Assembly (NCBI GenBank): GCA_934589675.1
Contig: CAKTOF010000015.1
Coordinates: forward strand, 1-54,743
Direction of reading: 5' to 3'
Source of the DNA: an uncultured Oscillospiraceae bacterium
Lineage (GTDB): Bacteria > Bacillota > Clostridia > Oscillospirales > Oscillospiraceae
DNA length: 54,743 nt
Positions 30,859 through 39,449 of this stretch are shown in pieces (position 1 is the first letter of the stretch; every line of letters begins with the position of its first letter). The position numbers were made by a program, and so were the translations under genes. The notes below the pieces were generated by a model. The model saw nothing but the letters and a program-made list of their open reading frames with translations. It did no database searches and was not told where the DNA came from.

Positions 30859-32154
30859 ATGAGCCAGAAAGAGCAATACGCGGCCAAGCGCCGCACGCTG
30901 GACGACTGCCTCGGCATGATCTGCTCCGGCGACGTCATTGCCGTGTCCGGCGCGGCGACGGAGCCGACGAAATTTTTGAACAATCTCCAGCGCATCATCC
31001 CCGACCTCACCGACGTCACGCTCGTCAAGAGCAAGGACAACGACTACGAGTACCTGCGCGACCCCAATACGCTCGGCCATGTACACACCGTCGGCCATTT
31101 TTATCACACGAACTTCCGCCAGGGCCACGAGCTCGGCCTGACGAGCTACATCCCGACGGATCTGCACAACTACATGAAGCTGCGCACGGAGTATATGCCG
31201 AACAACGTCTTCATCGCGCAGACGACGGACATGGACGAGAACGGAAATTTCCAGATCCCGTACTGCCAGATGTTTGAGGACGAGGCGTTTGCCTGCGCCA
31301 AGACGGTCATTTTAGAGGTCAACCCGAACTACCGCCGCGTCCGCGGCGGGCTGGAGATCCCGCTCGAGCGCGTGAGCGCGTTTTTCGTCTCGGAAAATCC
31401 GCTCTTCACCATCCCGCGCACGAAGCCGAGCGAGATGGACAGGAAGATCGGCGGCTACATCGCCGACCTCATCCACGACGGCGACTGCATCCAGCTCGGC
31501 ATCGGCGGCCTGCCGGATGCCGTCGGCGCGCACCTTTTTGAGAAAAACGACCTCGGCGTCCACACGGAGGTCTTTACCTCCACGATGGCCGACCTGCTCG
31601 AAAACGGCAACATCACGGGCAAGTGCAAGACGTTAAACCCCGGCGAGCACGACTTTGCCTTCGCCCTCGGCGACAATCACCTCTACGAGACGATCTCGCA
31701 CGACCCGGCCTGCCGCATCCGGCCGTCGAGCTATATGAACGACCCGTTCATCATCGCGCAGAACGACAATCTCGTCTCCGTCAACACCTGCGTCGAGATC
31801 GACCTCACCGGCCAGGTCTGCTCGGAGTCCATCGGCACGACGCAGATCTCCGGCACCGGCGGCGCGACGGACTTTGCCTACGGCGCGCTGCACTCTAAGG
31901 GCGGCCGCGGCATCATCGCCTTCGAGTCCACGCTCAAGGGCGGCACGATCTCGAAGATCAAAACGACGCTCACGACCGGCGCGGCCGTGTCCGTCTCGCG
32001 CAACCTCGTCGACATCGTCATCACCGAGTACGGCGTGGCGCACCTGCGCGGCCGCTCCATCCGCGAGCGCGCCGAGCAGCTCATCGCCATCGCCCACCCG
32101 TCCTTCCGCGACCAGCTCCGCGAGGAGGCAAAGGCGCTGAAATATATTCTCTGA
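30859..32154 (+). CDS. Acetyl-CoA hydrolase/transferase family protein, paralogue 3
   Basis: 431 residues, the only paralogue on the plus strand. The Glu is at 237 in LGVHTEVF. Glycine loop QLGIGGLPDAV; SGTGGATDFAYG and SKGGR are intact. The N-terminal SGAATEPTKF and the ISRTG-lacking, VSRNL-containing C-terminal half set it apart from paralogues 4 and 6. GGGAGG lies before ATG 30859. It has its own promoter and a strong terminator, so it is regulated separately from the minus-strand group. Confidence 0.88.
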   Translation: MSQKEQYAAKRRTLDDCLGMICSGDVIAVSGAATEPTKFLNNLQRIIPDLTDVTLVKSKDNDYEYLRDPNTLGHVHTVGHFYHTNFRQGHELGLTSYIPTDLHNYMKLRTEYMPNNVFIAQTTDMDENGNFQIPYCQMFEDEAFACAKTVILEVNPNYRRVRGGLEIPLERVSAFFVSENPLFTIPRTKPSEMDRKIGGYIADLIHDGDCIQLGIGGLPDAVGAHLFEKNDLGVHTEVFTSTMADLLENGNITGKCKTLNPGEHDFAFALGDNHLYETISHDPACRIRPSSYMNDPFIIAQNDNLVSVNTCVEIDLTGQVCSESIGTTQISGTGGATDFAYGALHSKGGRGIIAFESTLKGGTISKIKTTLTTGAAVSVSRNLVDIVITEYGVAHLRGRSIRERAEQLIAIAHPSFRDQLREEAKALKYIL

Positions 32155-32160
32155 TGTGAA

Positions 32161-32201
32161 AAAGTGCACCCGGGATGCGGACGCATCCCGGGTGAATTTT
32201 T
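32161..32201. terminator. Bidirectional terminator between paralogue 3 and ppa
   Basis: A 12-bp stem CACCCGGGATGC with a 4-base loop (32167-32178 and 32183-32194), followed by AATTTTTA on the plus strand. Confidence 0.82.
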
Positions 32202-32733
32202 ACTTCCCGTACTTCTCCTGATAGGCTTTCAAGCACTTTTCGATTACGGCGCGGGCTTTTTCGGCGGGCTCGACCTCGTCGACGACGGTCTGCTTGCCCT
32301 CGAGGTTCTTGTAGACGGAGAAGAAGTGGCGCATCTCGCTGAAGATGTGGCCGGGCAGCTGGTCGATGTCGGTGTAGCTGCTGTAGTTCGGGTCGCCGAA
32401 CGGGACGGCGATGATCTTCTCATCGAGCGCGCCGGAGTCGATCATGCGCATGACGCCGATGGGGCGGCAGCGGACGAGGCTCATGGGCAGAATGGACTCG
32501 CTGCACAGCACGAGCACGTCGAGCGGGTCGCCGTCGTCGGCGTAGGTGAGCGGGATGAGGCCGTAATTGGCCGGGTAGTGCGTCGAGGTGAACAGCACGC
32601 GGTCCAAGATCAGGTGGCCGGTCTGCTTGTCCAGCTCGTATTTATTTTTCGAGCCCTTTTCGATCTCGATGACGGCGATAAAATCCTCCGGGCTGACGCG
32701 CGCGGGATCCATATCGTGCCAGATATTTGTCAT
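32200..32733 (-). CDS. ppa: Inorganic pyrophosphatase, family I
   Basis: Splits pyrophosphate to two phosphates, pulling biosynthetic and acid-activation reactions forward. It is 177 residues from ATG 32733 (GAAAGGACG upstream). The signature DDGDPLDVLVL carries the metal-binding Asp residues, with YELDKQTGHLILDRVL before it and VVDEVEPAEKA near the end. It is a single gene inside the CoA-transferase region. If acids here are also activated by AMP-forming ligases it would help, but no ligase is present in this window. Confidence 0.93.
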   Translation of the reverse strand: MTNIWHDMDPARVSPEDFIAVIEIEKGSKNKYELDKQTGHLILDRVLFTSTHYPANYGLIPLTYADDGDPLDVLVLCSESILPMSLVRCRPIGVMRMIDSGALDEKIIAVPFGDPNYSSYTDIDQLPGHIFSEMRHFFSVYKNLEGKQTVVDEVEPAEKARAVIEKCLKAYQEKYGK

Positions 32734-32809
32734 GGGGTATCGTCCTTTCTGATTGGTAGAAGTTAGTATATCAGCCCGGACGCGGTTTGACAACCCATTG
32801 GCAGAAAGT

Positions 32810-34237
32810 TCACAAGCGCGGCTTTTTCTCCGTGACGAGCGAGCCGAAAAACATCGTGACGACGGACACGATGAGCGCTGCGTACGTCTCCGTCAGCCAC
32901 GGCGCGATGGGGTAGGCGCCCGTGCGGTTTTTGTACACGGCCCAGAAGATGACGGCCGCAGCCGTGCAGAGCATGCTCGCGCAGGCGCCGCGCTCCGTTG
33001 CGCGCTTCCAGTAGATGCCCAAAAGCAGGATGATGAACACCGCGCCGCGCAGCGAGTAGGCCGCGTAGACGATGTCGAGGTCGAGGCTGCGCCCGACGAG
33101 CACGATGGCAAGGCCGCAGCAGATGGCTCCGGCGGCGGCCGTAAAGACGCGGCCTGCGCGCAGCAGCTCGCGGTCGGACGCGCCCGGACGGAGCACGCGG
33201 CCGTACAGGTCGCTCGTGACCAGCGTGCCCGCGGCGAGGACGATGGGCGAGGCCGTGGACAAAATGGCCGCGAGGATGCCCGCTATGACGAGCCCGCCCG
33301 CGGCGGGCGGCAGGTGGAGCATCAGCGTGGACAGGCCGAGCTTGGCCTCCGTGACAAGCGCGCCGTCCCCGCCCGTGAGCGTGCCGGAGACGCTCATGAG
33401 CTTCGCGCAGATGCCGAGCGTGGCCGTCAGAAGGCCGAACGGCGCGACGACGAGCGCCGTCAGAAGGCACGCCCTTTTCGCGGTGTGCTCGTCCTTGGCC
33501 GCGAGGACGGGCTGGATGCCGGCCTGCGCCGTGCACGCGCCGAGCAGGCTCGCGATGAGCCACGACGAGACCTTCGCCCCGCCGATGGCCGTCGGGCTGA
33601 GATAGTCGCCGTCAAGCGCCCGCGCGCCTGCGGTGAAGCCGCTCCAGCCGCCGAGCGAGCGGATGGTCAGGACGGCCGCGAGCAGCACGCCGCCGTACAT
33701 GACAAAAAGGTGCAGGCGGTTCGTCGCGCTGATGACGTTCATGCCGCCGAGCAGCGTCAGCCCGACGAGCAAGAATGCAAACACCGCGGCCGTCACGTCG
33801 AAGTCGAGCGAAAACAGCGCCTGCCCGAGCTTGCCCGCCGCGATCATCTGCGACACGCCGACGGCGAGCATGACGAGCGTGAGCAGAAGGCTCGCCACGA
33901 CGCGCGCGCGTACGCCGAGGTACTTTTCGATGATGCCCGGCACGGTCTTTGCGCCCGCGCTGCGGTAGAGCTTCGCAAAAAACAGCGCGAGGAACAAAAC
34001 GCCCAGAGCGTTTGCGATGGTGTACCACGCGCCGGAGATGCCGAACGTGAAGCCGTATTCGGACACGCCGGTCGTCGCCGTCCCGCCGAGCCATTCGCCG
34101 GCCGAGGCGAACACAACGGCCGCCGTGCTGAGCCCCGCGCCCTGAAACGCCGCAGACGACTTCGTGCGGCGCGACGAGACAAGGCCGATGACGACGGTGG
34201 CCAGAAGGTAAAGGAAGATGATGATGGCAAAATGCAT
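32810..34237 (-). CDS. Sodium:solute symporter (SSS) family transporter
   Basis: 475 residues, about 13 membrane helices, as in the SSS family that takes up small organic solutes with sodium. The first helix begins HFAIIIFLYLLATVVIGL. FQGAGLSTAAVVFASAGEWLGG and VSEYGFTFG resemble the substrate and sodium region, and ILAAILSTASPIVLAAGTLV is the conserved helix 8. AAAGGATG precedes ATG 34237. The substrate is unknown; pantothenate, proline, acetate and other carboxylates are all transported by this family. Position suggests an acid used by the CoA-transferases. It has the strongest promoter in the window. Confidence 0.85.
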   Translation of the reverse strand: MHFAIIIFLYLLATVVIGLVSSRRTKSSAAFQGAGLSTAAVVFASAGEWLGGTATTGVSEYGFTFGISGAWYTIANALGVLFLALFFAKLYRSAGAKTVPGIIEKYLGVRARVVASLLLTLVMLAVGVSQMIAAGKLGQALFSLDFDVTAAVFAFLLVGLTLLGGMNVISATNRLHLFVMYGGVLLAAVLTIRSLGGWSGFTAGARALDGDYLSPTAIGGAKVSSWLIASLLGACTAQAGIQPVLAAKDEHTAKRACLLTALVVAPFGLLTATLGICAKLMSVSGTLTGGDGALVTEAKLGLSTLMLHLPPAAGGLVIAGILAAILSTASPIVLAAGTLVTSDLYGRVLRPGASDRELLRAGRVFTAAAGAICCGLAIVLVGRSLDLDIVYAAYSLRGAVFIILLLGIYWKRATERGACASMLCTAAAVIFWAVYKNRTGAYPIAPWLTETYAALIVSVVTMFFGSLVTEKKPRL

Positions 34238-34264
34238 ACCGAACATCCTTTCCGGAGAGGATCG

Positions 34265-34287
34265 AACCTTGGAATCGTTCCAAGGTT
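34265..34287. promoter_or_regulatory. Operator candidate in the symporter leader
   Basis: A perfect 10-bp inverted repeat, AACCTTGGAA-TCG-TTCCAAGGTT, lying about 12 bases past the -10 box. A further half-site CCAAGG sits at 34305-34310. A bound repressor would block the promoter; the alternative is an RNA hairpin in the leader. Confidence 0.55.
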
Positions 34288-34298
34288 TTGGCACGGAT

Positions 34299-34327
34299 AT
34301 TATACCAAGGCTCCGGCGGAATGTCAA
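34299..34327 (-). promoter_or_regulatory. Perfect-consensus promoter of the symporter
   Basis: Minus strand TTGACA (34327-34322), exactly 17 bases, TATAAT (34304-34299). Confidence 0.9.
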
Positions 34328-34390
34328 AAAGTTCGGTGCGGATTTCAGGCAGGGTGCATAAATTGGGGGGCGGCGATACGCATCTATGGA

Positions 34391-34800
34391 CGTAGGGCGG
34401 GATGACCCCATCCCGCCGCGAGGCTGCGCCCGCGCGTCTGATGTGCGCCGATTGCGGCACGCGCTATCCGGAAGGCCCCCTTGTGTAAAGGGGGCTGTCG
34501 GCGGAGCCGACTGGGGGATTGTAAGGTGGGATTTTGTAAGTGGGATGGATAAATGGAACCGGCCTGTAGGGGCGACCCTCGCGGTCGCCCGTTCCCGCGT
34601 CCCGCACGGAGCCGCCGGGCGACCGCAAGGGTCGCCCCTACGGGATCGTGCGTTGATACCCGCGCAGTACAAACCCCTCAGCCTACAATCCCTCCGTCAC
34701 GGCTTCGCCGTGCCACCTCCCTTTACACAAGGGAGGCTTTGGCGCGGCAGGAATTCGGCGGCGCACAGCGTGCGGCGGGATGGGGTCATCCCGCCCTACG
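34391..34800. repeat. Nested inverted-repeat element (three layers)
   Basis: The outer arms 34391-34417 and 34774-34800 are perfect 27-bp complements. Inside, 34472-34526 and the complement of 34682-34739 are diverged copies of one repeat (AAGG/C-CCCCCTTGTGTAAAGGG, then a palindromic GTCGGCG-AGCCGAC type core). Innermost, 34566-34590 and 34617-34641 match as complements at 24 of 25 bases (GTAGGGGCGACC core). No convincing gene lies within. It looks like non-autonomous palindromic elements inserted into one another between the symporter promoter and paralogue 4. Confidence 0.85.
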
Positions 34801-34805
34801 ATCGC

Positions 34806-34843
34806 TGTACAAAAAAACCCGCGGGCCGGGCGGCTCACGGGTT
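34806..34843 (-). terminator. Terminator of the three-CoA-transferase operon
   Basis: The minus strand folds AACCCGTGAGCC against GGCCCGCGGGTT with minor mismatch and runs into T7. It lies 10 bases past the stop of paralogue 4. Confidence 0.75.
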
Positions 34844-34852
34844 GGGGGATCC

Positions 34853-36157
34853 TCAGATATAAAACAGCGCCTCGGCCTGCTTTTTCAGCTCGGCGCGGTG
34901 ATCCGGGTGGGCGATGGCGATGAGGTTTTCCACGCGCTTGCGGACGGAGCGGCCGCGCATGGGGGCGATGCCGTACTCGGTGATGATGTAGTCGACATAG
35001 TCGCGCGGGATGGACACGGCCGCGCCGGGCGTCAGGCAGCAGTTGATCTTCGAGATGCCCGTCTTTGTCGTGGACAAAAACGCGACGATGCCGCGGCCGC
35101 CCTTACTATGCAGCGCGCCGTAGGCAAAGTCCATGGCGCCACCGGTGCCGGAGTACTGCTTGACGCCGATGGACTCCGAGCAGACCTGACCTGTGAGGTC
35201 CATCTCGATGCAGGTGTTCACGGAGACCATGTTGTCGTTCTGCATGATGACGGCGGGGTTGTTGGCATACGAGCAGGGCACCATGCGGCACGTCGGGATC
35301 TTGCCGAGCGTGTCGTAGAGCGCCTGATCGCCGCCGGCGAACGTGCCGATGTGGACGCCGATGTCGATCTGCTTGCGCTCGCCGGTCGCGACGCCCTTGC
35401 GGATCATCTCGCCCATGGCGGCGGTGTACATCTCGGTGTGGATGCCGAGATCCTTCAGGTCCATCATCTCCACGGCCAGCGCGTTCGGAAGCGAGCCGAT
35501 GCCGAGCTGGATGCAGTCGCCGTCGCGCATGAGGCTGCGGCAGTACTGGGCGACCTTGCGCTCGTCCGCCGTCGGCTCCTTGGCCGGAAATTCAAGCACA
35601 GGCGCGTCGCGCTCGTAGAGGCAGGTGACCTTGCTGATGTTGATGCGAAGCCCGCCCGCCACGCGCGGAAGGCGCGGGTTGACCTCCAGAATGACGCGGT
35701 CGGCCGTCGAGAAAAACTCGCGCTCCCACATCATGCTAAGGCCCACGCAGAAGTTGCCGAATTCGTCCATGGGCGAGACGGCGGCGGCGAAGACCGTCAC
35801 GGGCTTGGCCTGCGAGACGAACGAGCCGTAGTCGCACAGATCGGCCGGGACGAACGAGACGTTCTTTTTCCGGTGGCCCTCGTACCAGCCGGGGCCGTAG
35901 AAGAAGCCGGCGGTGTTGATGTGGCCGGTCATATTGTCGCCGTGGACGAACTCATAGGTGCCGATGCGGCCCTTGAAGCAGACGACATCCTCCACATAGG
36001 GCGCGATGGTGTGCATCTGCTCGAGCATGGCGACAGGCTCGTTGCAGTCGCCGGAGAAGCCGACGACGTCGTGCGAGTGGATGTACGTCAGCGCGTCGGC
36101 GACGGTACACTTTTTCTGGCGGTAGAGCTGCTGATAATCTTCGGTTGTGTAAGCCAT
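34853..36157 (-). CDS. Acetyl-CoA hydrolase/transferase family protein, paralogue 4
   Basis: 434 residues. The Glu is at 242 in LGIHTEMY. SGDCNEPVAML, QLGIGSLPNAL and SGTGGAMDFAYG with SKGGR are shared with paralogue 6, its closest relative in the window (also DLCDY/DLCDW and AAVSPMDE). AGAAAGGAG precedes ATG 36157. It is the last gene of an operon that runs paralogue 6, paralogue 5, thioesterase, paralogue 4. Two close copies separated by a distant one argue for old duplication rather than recent tandem copying. Confidence 0.88.
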   Translation of the reverse strand: MAYTTEDYQQLYRQKKCTVADALTYIHSHDVVGFSGDCNEPVAMLEQMHTIAPYVEDVVCFKGRIGTYEFVHGDNMTGHINTAGFFYGPGWYEGHRKKNVSFVPADLCDYGSFVSQAKPVTVFAAAVSPMDEFGNFCVGLSMMWEREFFSTADRVILEVNPRLPRVAGGLRINISKVTCLYERDAPVLEFPAKEPTADERKVAQYCRSLMRDGDCIQLGIGSLPNALAVEMMDLKDLGIHTEMYTAAMGEMIRKGVATGERKQIDIGVHIGTFAGGDQALYDTLGKIPTCRMVPCSYANNPAVIMQNDNMVSVNTCIEMDLTGQVCSESIGVKQYSGTGGAMDFAYGALHSKGGRGIVAFLSTTKTGISKINCCLTPGAAVSIPRDYVDYIITEYGIAPMRGRSVRKRVENLIAIAHPDHRAELKKQAEALFYI

Positions 36158-36192
36158 GGGGAAGACTCCTTTCTGCATATTGGGTCAAAGAT

Positions 36193-36666
36193 TCAGCCCT
36201 TGCGGGACGGGACGTGGTACACGCCCGAGGCTGTGACGAGCAGGCGGTCCGGCTCGTCGTCGACCCATGCCTCGCTGGTGGCGTAGACCATTGTGCGGCC
36301 GGCATACGTCACGCGCGCGCGGACATAGAGCATGGAGCCGAGCGGAACGGGGCGCTGGAAATTGGCCAGCATGTTGATGGTCGGCGGCATCTGGTCGTCC
36401 GCCCAGTAGAAGATCTGCACGCCCATGGTCGTGTCCATGGCCGAGGCGATGGCGCCGCCGTGCATGACGCCGCCGGGGTTGCGCATCCACTCGCGGATGG
36501 GATAGCGCAGCACGAGCTCCTTCTTTTCAAGGTCGCACGAGATGAATTCCGGCGCGAGGAGCTGGCAGACGCTGCCGGGGTTTTCGTTGTTGAGCCGGTC
36601 GACATAGCCGCGGATGGAGCGCTCCATCTGCGACTGCGTATAGCGGGACGGATCCGTTTTGCGCAC
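36193..36666 (-). CDS. PaaI-type hotdog-fold acyl-CoA thioesterase
   Basis: 157 residues. The hotdog core reads REWMRNPGGVMHGGAIASAMDTTMG (the HGG active-site turn at about residue 70), then LANFQRPVPLGSMLYVRARV. These enzymes hydrolyse acyl-CoA thioesters, which here would release CoA trapped on acids the transferases cannot turn over; that role is inference. The start is GTG 36666, six bases after the stop of paralogue 5, with GGGAG touching it. ATG at codon 14 is an alternative. Tight packing means it is co-transcribed with the CoA-transferases. Confidence 0.82.
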   Translation of the reverse strand: MRKTDPSRYTQSQMERSIRGYVDRLNNENPGSVCQLLAPEFISCDLEKKELVLRYPIREWMRNPGGVMHGGAIASAMDTTMGVQIFYWADDQMPPTINMLANFQRPVPLGSMLYVRARVTYAGRTMVYATSEAWVDDEPDRLLVTASGVYHVPSRKG

Positions 36667-36672
36667 CTCCCG

Positions 36673-37974
36673 TCAGATGTAGAGCAGCTTTTTCGCCTCG
36701 AAGCGCAGTTCGTCCCGGAAGTCGGGGTGCGCGATGGCGATGAGCTGCTCGGCGCGCTCGCGGACAGAGCGGCCGCGAAGATAGGCGACGCCGTACTCGG
36801 TGATGATGATGTCCACGACGTTGCGCGAGATGGATACGACGGCGCCCGGCGTCAGGATGGGCTTGATCTTCGACATTGTGCCGCCCTTGGCCGTCGAGGC
36901 CATGGCGAGGATGCCGCGGCCGCCCTTGGAGTGCTGCGCGCCGAAGGCAAAGTCGAACGCGCCGCCCGTGCCGGAATACTGCCGCGCGCCGATGGACTCC
37001 GAGCAGACCTGACCGGTGAGGTCGATCTCAAGAGCCGTGTTGAGCGAGACGACGTTGTCGTTTTTCGCGATGACGAACGGGTCGTTCGTGTATGACGCCT
37101 GCGAAAAGACGACGTTCGGGTCCTGCGAGAGGATGCGGTAGAGCTTCTCATCGCCGAGGACGAAGTTGCCGATGTGCTTGCCGACGTCGATCTGCTTGCG
37201 CGCGCCGGTGATGACGCCGGCCTCGATGAGGTCGCCCATGATGGGCGTAAAGAGCTCGGTGTGCAGGCCGAGATCCTTTTTGTCGAAGAACGAGTAGCCC
37301 ACGGCGTTCGGCATGCCGCCGAGGCCGAGCTGGATGCAGTCGCCGTCGTGGACGAGGTCGGCGGCGAAGGCACCGATGCGGCGGTCGAGCTCCGTCGGCT
37401 CGACGCGCGGGAACGTCGTCACGGGGTAGTCGACCTCGTAGAGCGCGTCGACGCGCGAGACGGGGATGGCGAGGCTGCCGCCAAATTTTGGCAGGTTCGG
37501 GTTGACCTCGAGGATGACGCGGCCGGCCGTGCGGTAGGCGTCCTCCTCGTACATCCCGCAGCCGGAGACGTAGAACATCCCGTTTTCGTCCATGGGTGTG
37601 GCCATGGCGACGAACAGATCGAACGGGCGGTACTGCGTCCGGCGCAGCATGGCGTCGTGCAGGTTCGACGGCAGGAACGACGTGTCGCCCTCGGCGTAGG
37701 ACTTGCGCAGCGCCGCGTCAAACAGCAGCGAGACGATGTTCAGGTGCTGCCCGATGTCGGGCAGGCGCATGAATGGATAGCCGCTGCCGTCGCCCTTTTT
37801 GACCTTGAAGAGCGTGACGTCCTCCAAATCGCCGATGACGCGGTCGAGATGACCCAAAAATTCCGCCGGCTCGCACAGCTCGCCCGAGACGGCGAAGGCG
37901 TCGCCGCTGCGGAGCATATGGAGCGCACCGTCCAATGTGGTGCGCTTGCTTTCGTAGAGTTCCTGATGGTTCAT
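36673..37974 (-). CDS. Acetyl-CoA hydrolase/transferase family protein, paralogue 5
   Basis: 433 residues. The Glu is at 240 in LGLHTELF. It is distinguished by SGELCEPAEFL, QLGLGGMPNAV (Met in the glycine loop), SGTGGAFDFAFG, and a short Lys/Gly insertion (FKVKKGDGSGYPF) where others have a compact KSRxG segment. The ribosome site AAGGAG lies unusually far (about 13 bases) from ATG 37974. It follows paralogue 6 after 29 bases in the operon. Confidence 0.87.
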   Translation of the reverse strand: MNHQELYESKRTTLDGALHMLRSGDAFAVSGELCEPAEFLGHLDRVIGDLEDVTLFKVKKGDGSGYPFMRLPDIGQHLNIVSLLFDAALRKSYAEGDTSFLPSNLHDAMLRRTQYRPFDLFVAMATPMDENGMFYVSGCGMYEEDAYRTAGRVILEVNPNLPKFGGSLAIPVSRVDALYEVDYPVTTFPRVEPTELDRRIGAFAADLVHDGDCIQLGLGGMPNAVGYSFFDKKDLGLHTELFTPIMGDLIEAGVITGARKQIDVGKHIGNFVLGDEKLYRILSQDPNVVFSQASYTNDPFVIAKNDNVVSLNTALEIDLTGQVCSESIGARQYSGTGGAFDFAFGAQHSKGGRGILAMASTAKGGTMSKIKPILTPGAVVSISRNVVDIIITEYGVAYLRGRSVRERAEQLIAIAHPDFRDELRFEAKKLLYI

Positions 37975-38003
37975 AGGGAAAATATGACTCCTTCCGGGGT
38001 GGA

Positions 38004-39296
38004 TCAGATGTAGAGAAGCTCCTGCGCCTGTTTGCGCAGCTCGGCGCGGTAGTCCGGGTGCGCGATGGCGATGAGGGCCTCGACGCGCTCGCAGACCATT
38101 TTGCCGCGCAGGCGTGCCACGCCGTACTCGGTGACGATGTAGTCGACGTAGCTGCGCGGGATGGACACGTTCGCGCCCGGCGTGAGCATGCAGCGGATCT
38201 TCGATTCGCCGTGCTTGGCCGTGGATGTAAAGGCGAGGATGCCGCGGCCGCCCTTAGAGTGCAGCGCGCCGTAGGCAAAATCAATGGAGCCGCCCGTGCC
38301 GGAGAACTGCCGCGGGCCGATGGACTCCGAGCAGATCTGGCCGGTCAGATCCATCTCGATGCAGGTGTTGATGGACACGAAATTGTCCAGCTGCGCGATG
38401 ACGAAGGGGTTGTTGACATACGACGTCGGGCGCACAAGGCAGTTTTTGTCGCGCGCGAGCGTGTCGTAGAGCGCGCGGTCGCCGCCGGCGAAGCCGAAGA
38501 CGTGGCGGCCGGTGTCGATGCGCTTGTGCTCGCCGGTGATGACGCCCTTTCGCACCATCTCGCCCATTTTTGTTGTGAACATCTCCGTGTGGAGCCCCAG
38601 CTCGCGCAGATCCATCATCTCGTCGGCCAGCGCGTTCGGAAGCGAGCCGATGCCGAGCTGGATGCAGTCGCCGTCGTGGATGAGCTCGCGGCAGTACTGC
38701 GCGATCTTCACCTCGTCCGCGCTCGGCGCGGCCGACGGGACCTCGGGGACAGCTTCGTCCGACTCGTAGAGAAGCTCGACGTCGCGCACGTTGATTTGGA
38801 GGCCGCCCTCGACCTTCGGCAGGTTCGGATTGACCTCGACGACGATGCGCTTGCAGGTCGGCAGCATCTCCCACTCGCTCATGAGGCTCAGGCCGATGCA
38901 GAAGTTGCCGTCTTCATCCATGGGCGAGACGGCGGCAAAGAAGATGTCGCCCGGGCGCGTGCTTGCGATGATGGGCGCCCAGTCGCACAGATCCGTCGGC
39001 GTATAGGACGCGATGCCCTGCCGGAAGCCGTCCTGCCAGCCGGCGCCGAAGAAGAAGTTCGTGTATTGGATGTGGCCGCGAAGGGCGGGATCGCCCATGA
39101 ACGGGTACGGGCCGAGGCGGCTTTTGTAGCACAGGACGTTTTTTACGCGCGGCGCGACGGTGTGCAGCCGCTTCAAAAGCGCGATGGGCTCGTTGCAGTC
39201 GCTTGCAAAGTAGACGACCATGTCGGACGAGATACACCCGAGCGCGTCGTCCACCGTGCCCTTTTTCTGCCGGTAAAGCGAAGTGTAGTCAGTCAT
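38004..39296 (-). CDS. Acetyl-CoA hydrolase/transferase family protein, paralogue 6
   Basis: 430 residues. The Glu is at 238 in LGLHTEMF. ASDCNEPIALL, QLGIGSLPNAL and SGTGGSIDFAYG with SKGGR place it with paralogue 4. GAGGAG precedes ATG 39296. It is the first gene of the four-gene operon (paralogue 6, paralogue 5, thioesterase, paralogue 4), so it is probably the most strongly expressed of that set. The acid it accepts cannot be told from sequence. Confidence 0.88.
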   Translation of the reverse strand: MTDYTSLYRQKKGTVDDALGCISSDMVVYFASDCNEPIALLKRLHTVAPRVKNVLCYKSRLGPYPFMGDPALRGHIQYTNFFFGAGWQDGFRQGIASYTPTDLCDWAPIIASTRPGDIFFAAVSPMDEDGNFCIGLSLMSEWEMLPTCKRIVVEVNPNLPKVEGGLQINVRDVELLYESDEAVPEVPSAAPSADEVKIAQYCRELIHDGDCIQLGIGSLPNALADEMMDLRELGLHTEMFTTKMGEMVRKGVITGEHKRIDTGRHVFGFAGGDRALYDTLARDKNCLVRPTSYVNNPFVIAQLDNFVSINTCIEMDLTGQICSESIGPRQFSGTGGSIDFAYGALHSKGGRGILAFTSTAKHGESKIRCMLTPGANVSIPRSYVDYIVTEYGVARLRGKMVCERVEALIAIAHPDYRAELRKQAQELLYI

Positions 39297-39353
39297 AGCC
39301 AGTTCTCCTCGATCGAAAATCGCGCGAAAGCGCGCGGACATTGTCAATTATCT

Positions 39354-39382
39354 ATCATGCACGCTTTCCGGGCATTTGTCAA
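39354..39382 (-). promoter_or_regulatory. Promoter of the three-CoA-transferase operon
   Basis: Minus strand TTGACA (39382-39377), 17-base spacer, CATGAT (39359-39354). The leader contains a CGCGCG hairpin at 39321-39336. Confidence 0.65.
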
Positions 39383-39449
39383 GCCGCGCTCATGCCTGGC
39401 AGAGCTTCGCCGCCGCAGCGGGCTGCGGCGCATTTCCTCTTCATGCGGG

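Noticed and set aside
28391..39359. Shared ATGATAGAT at the start regions of the 28346 and 39296 transcription units
   Set aside because: Short, shifted relative to the -10 boxes and close to the -10 consensus itself, so chance is likely.
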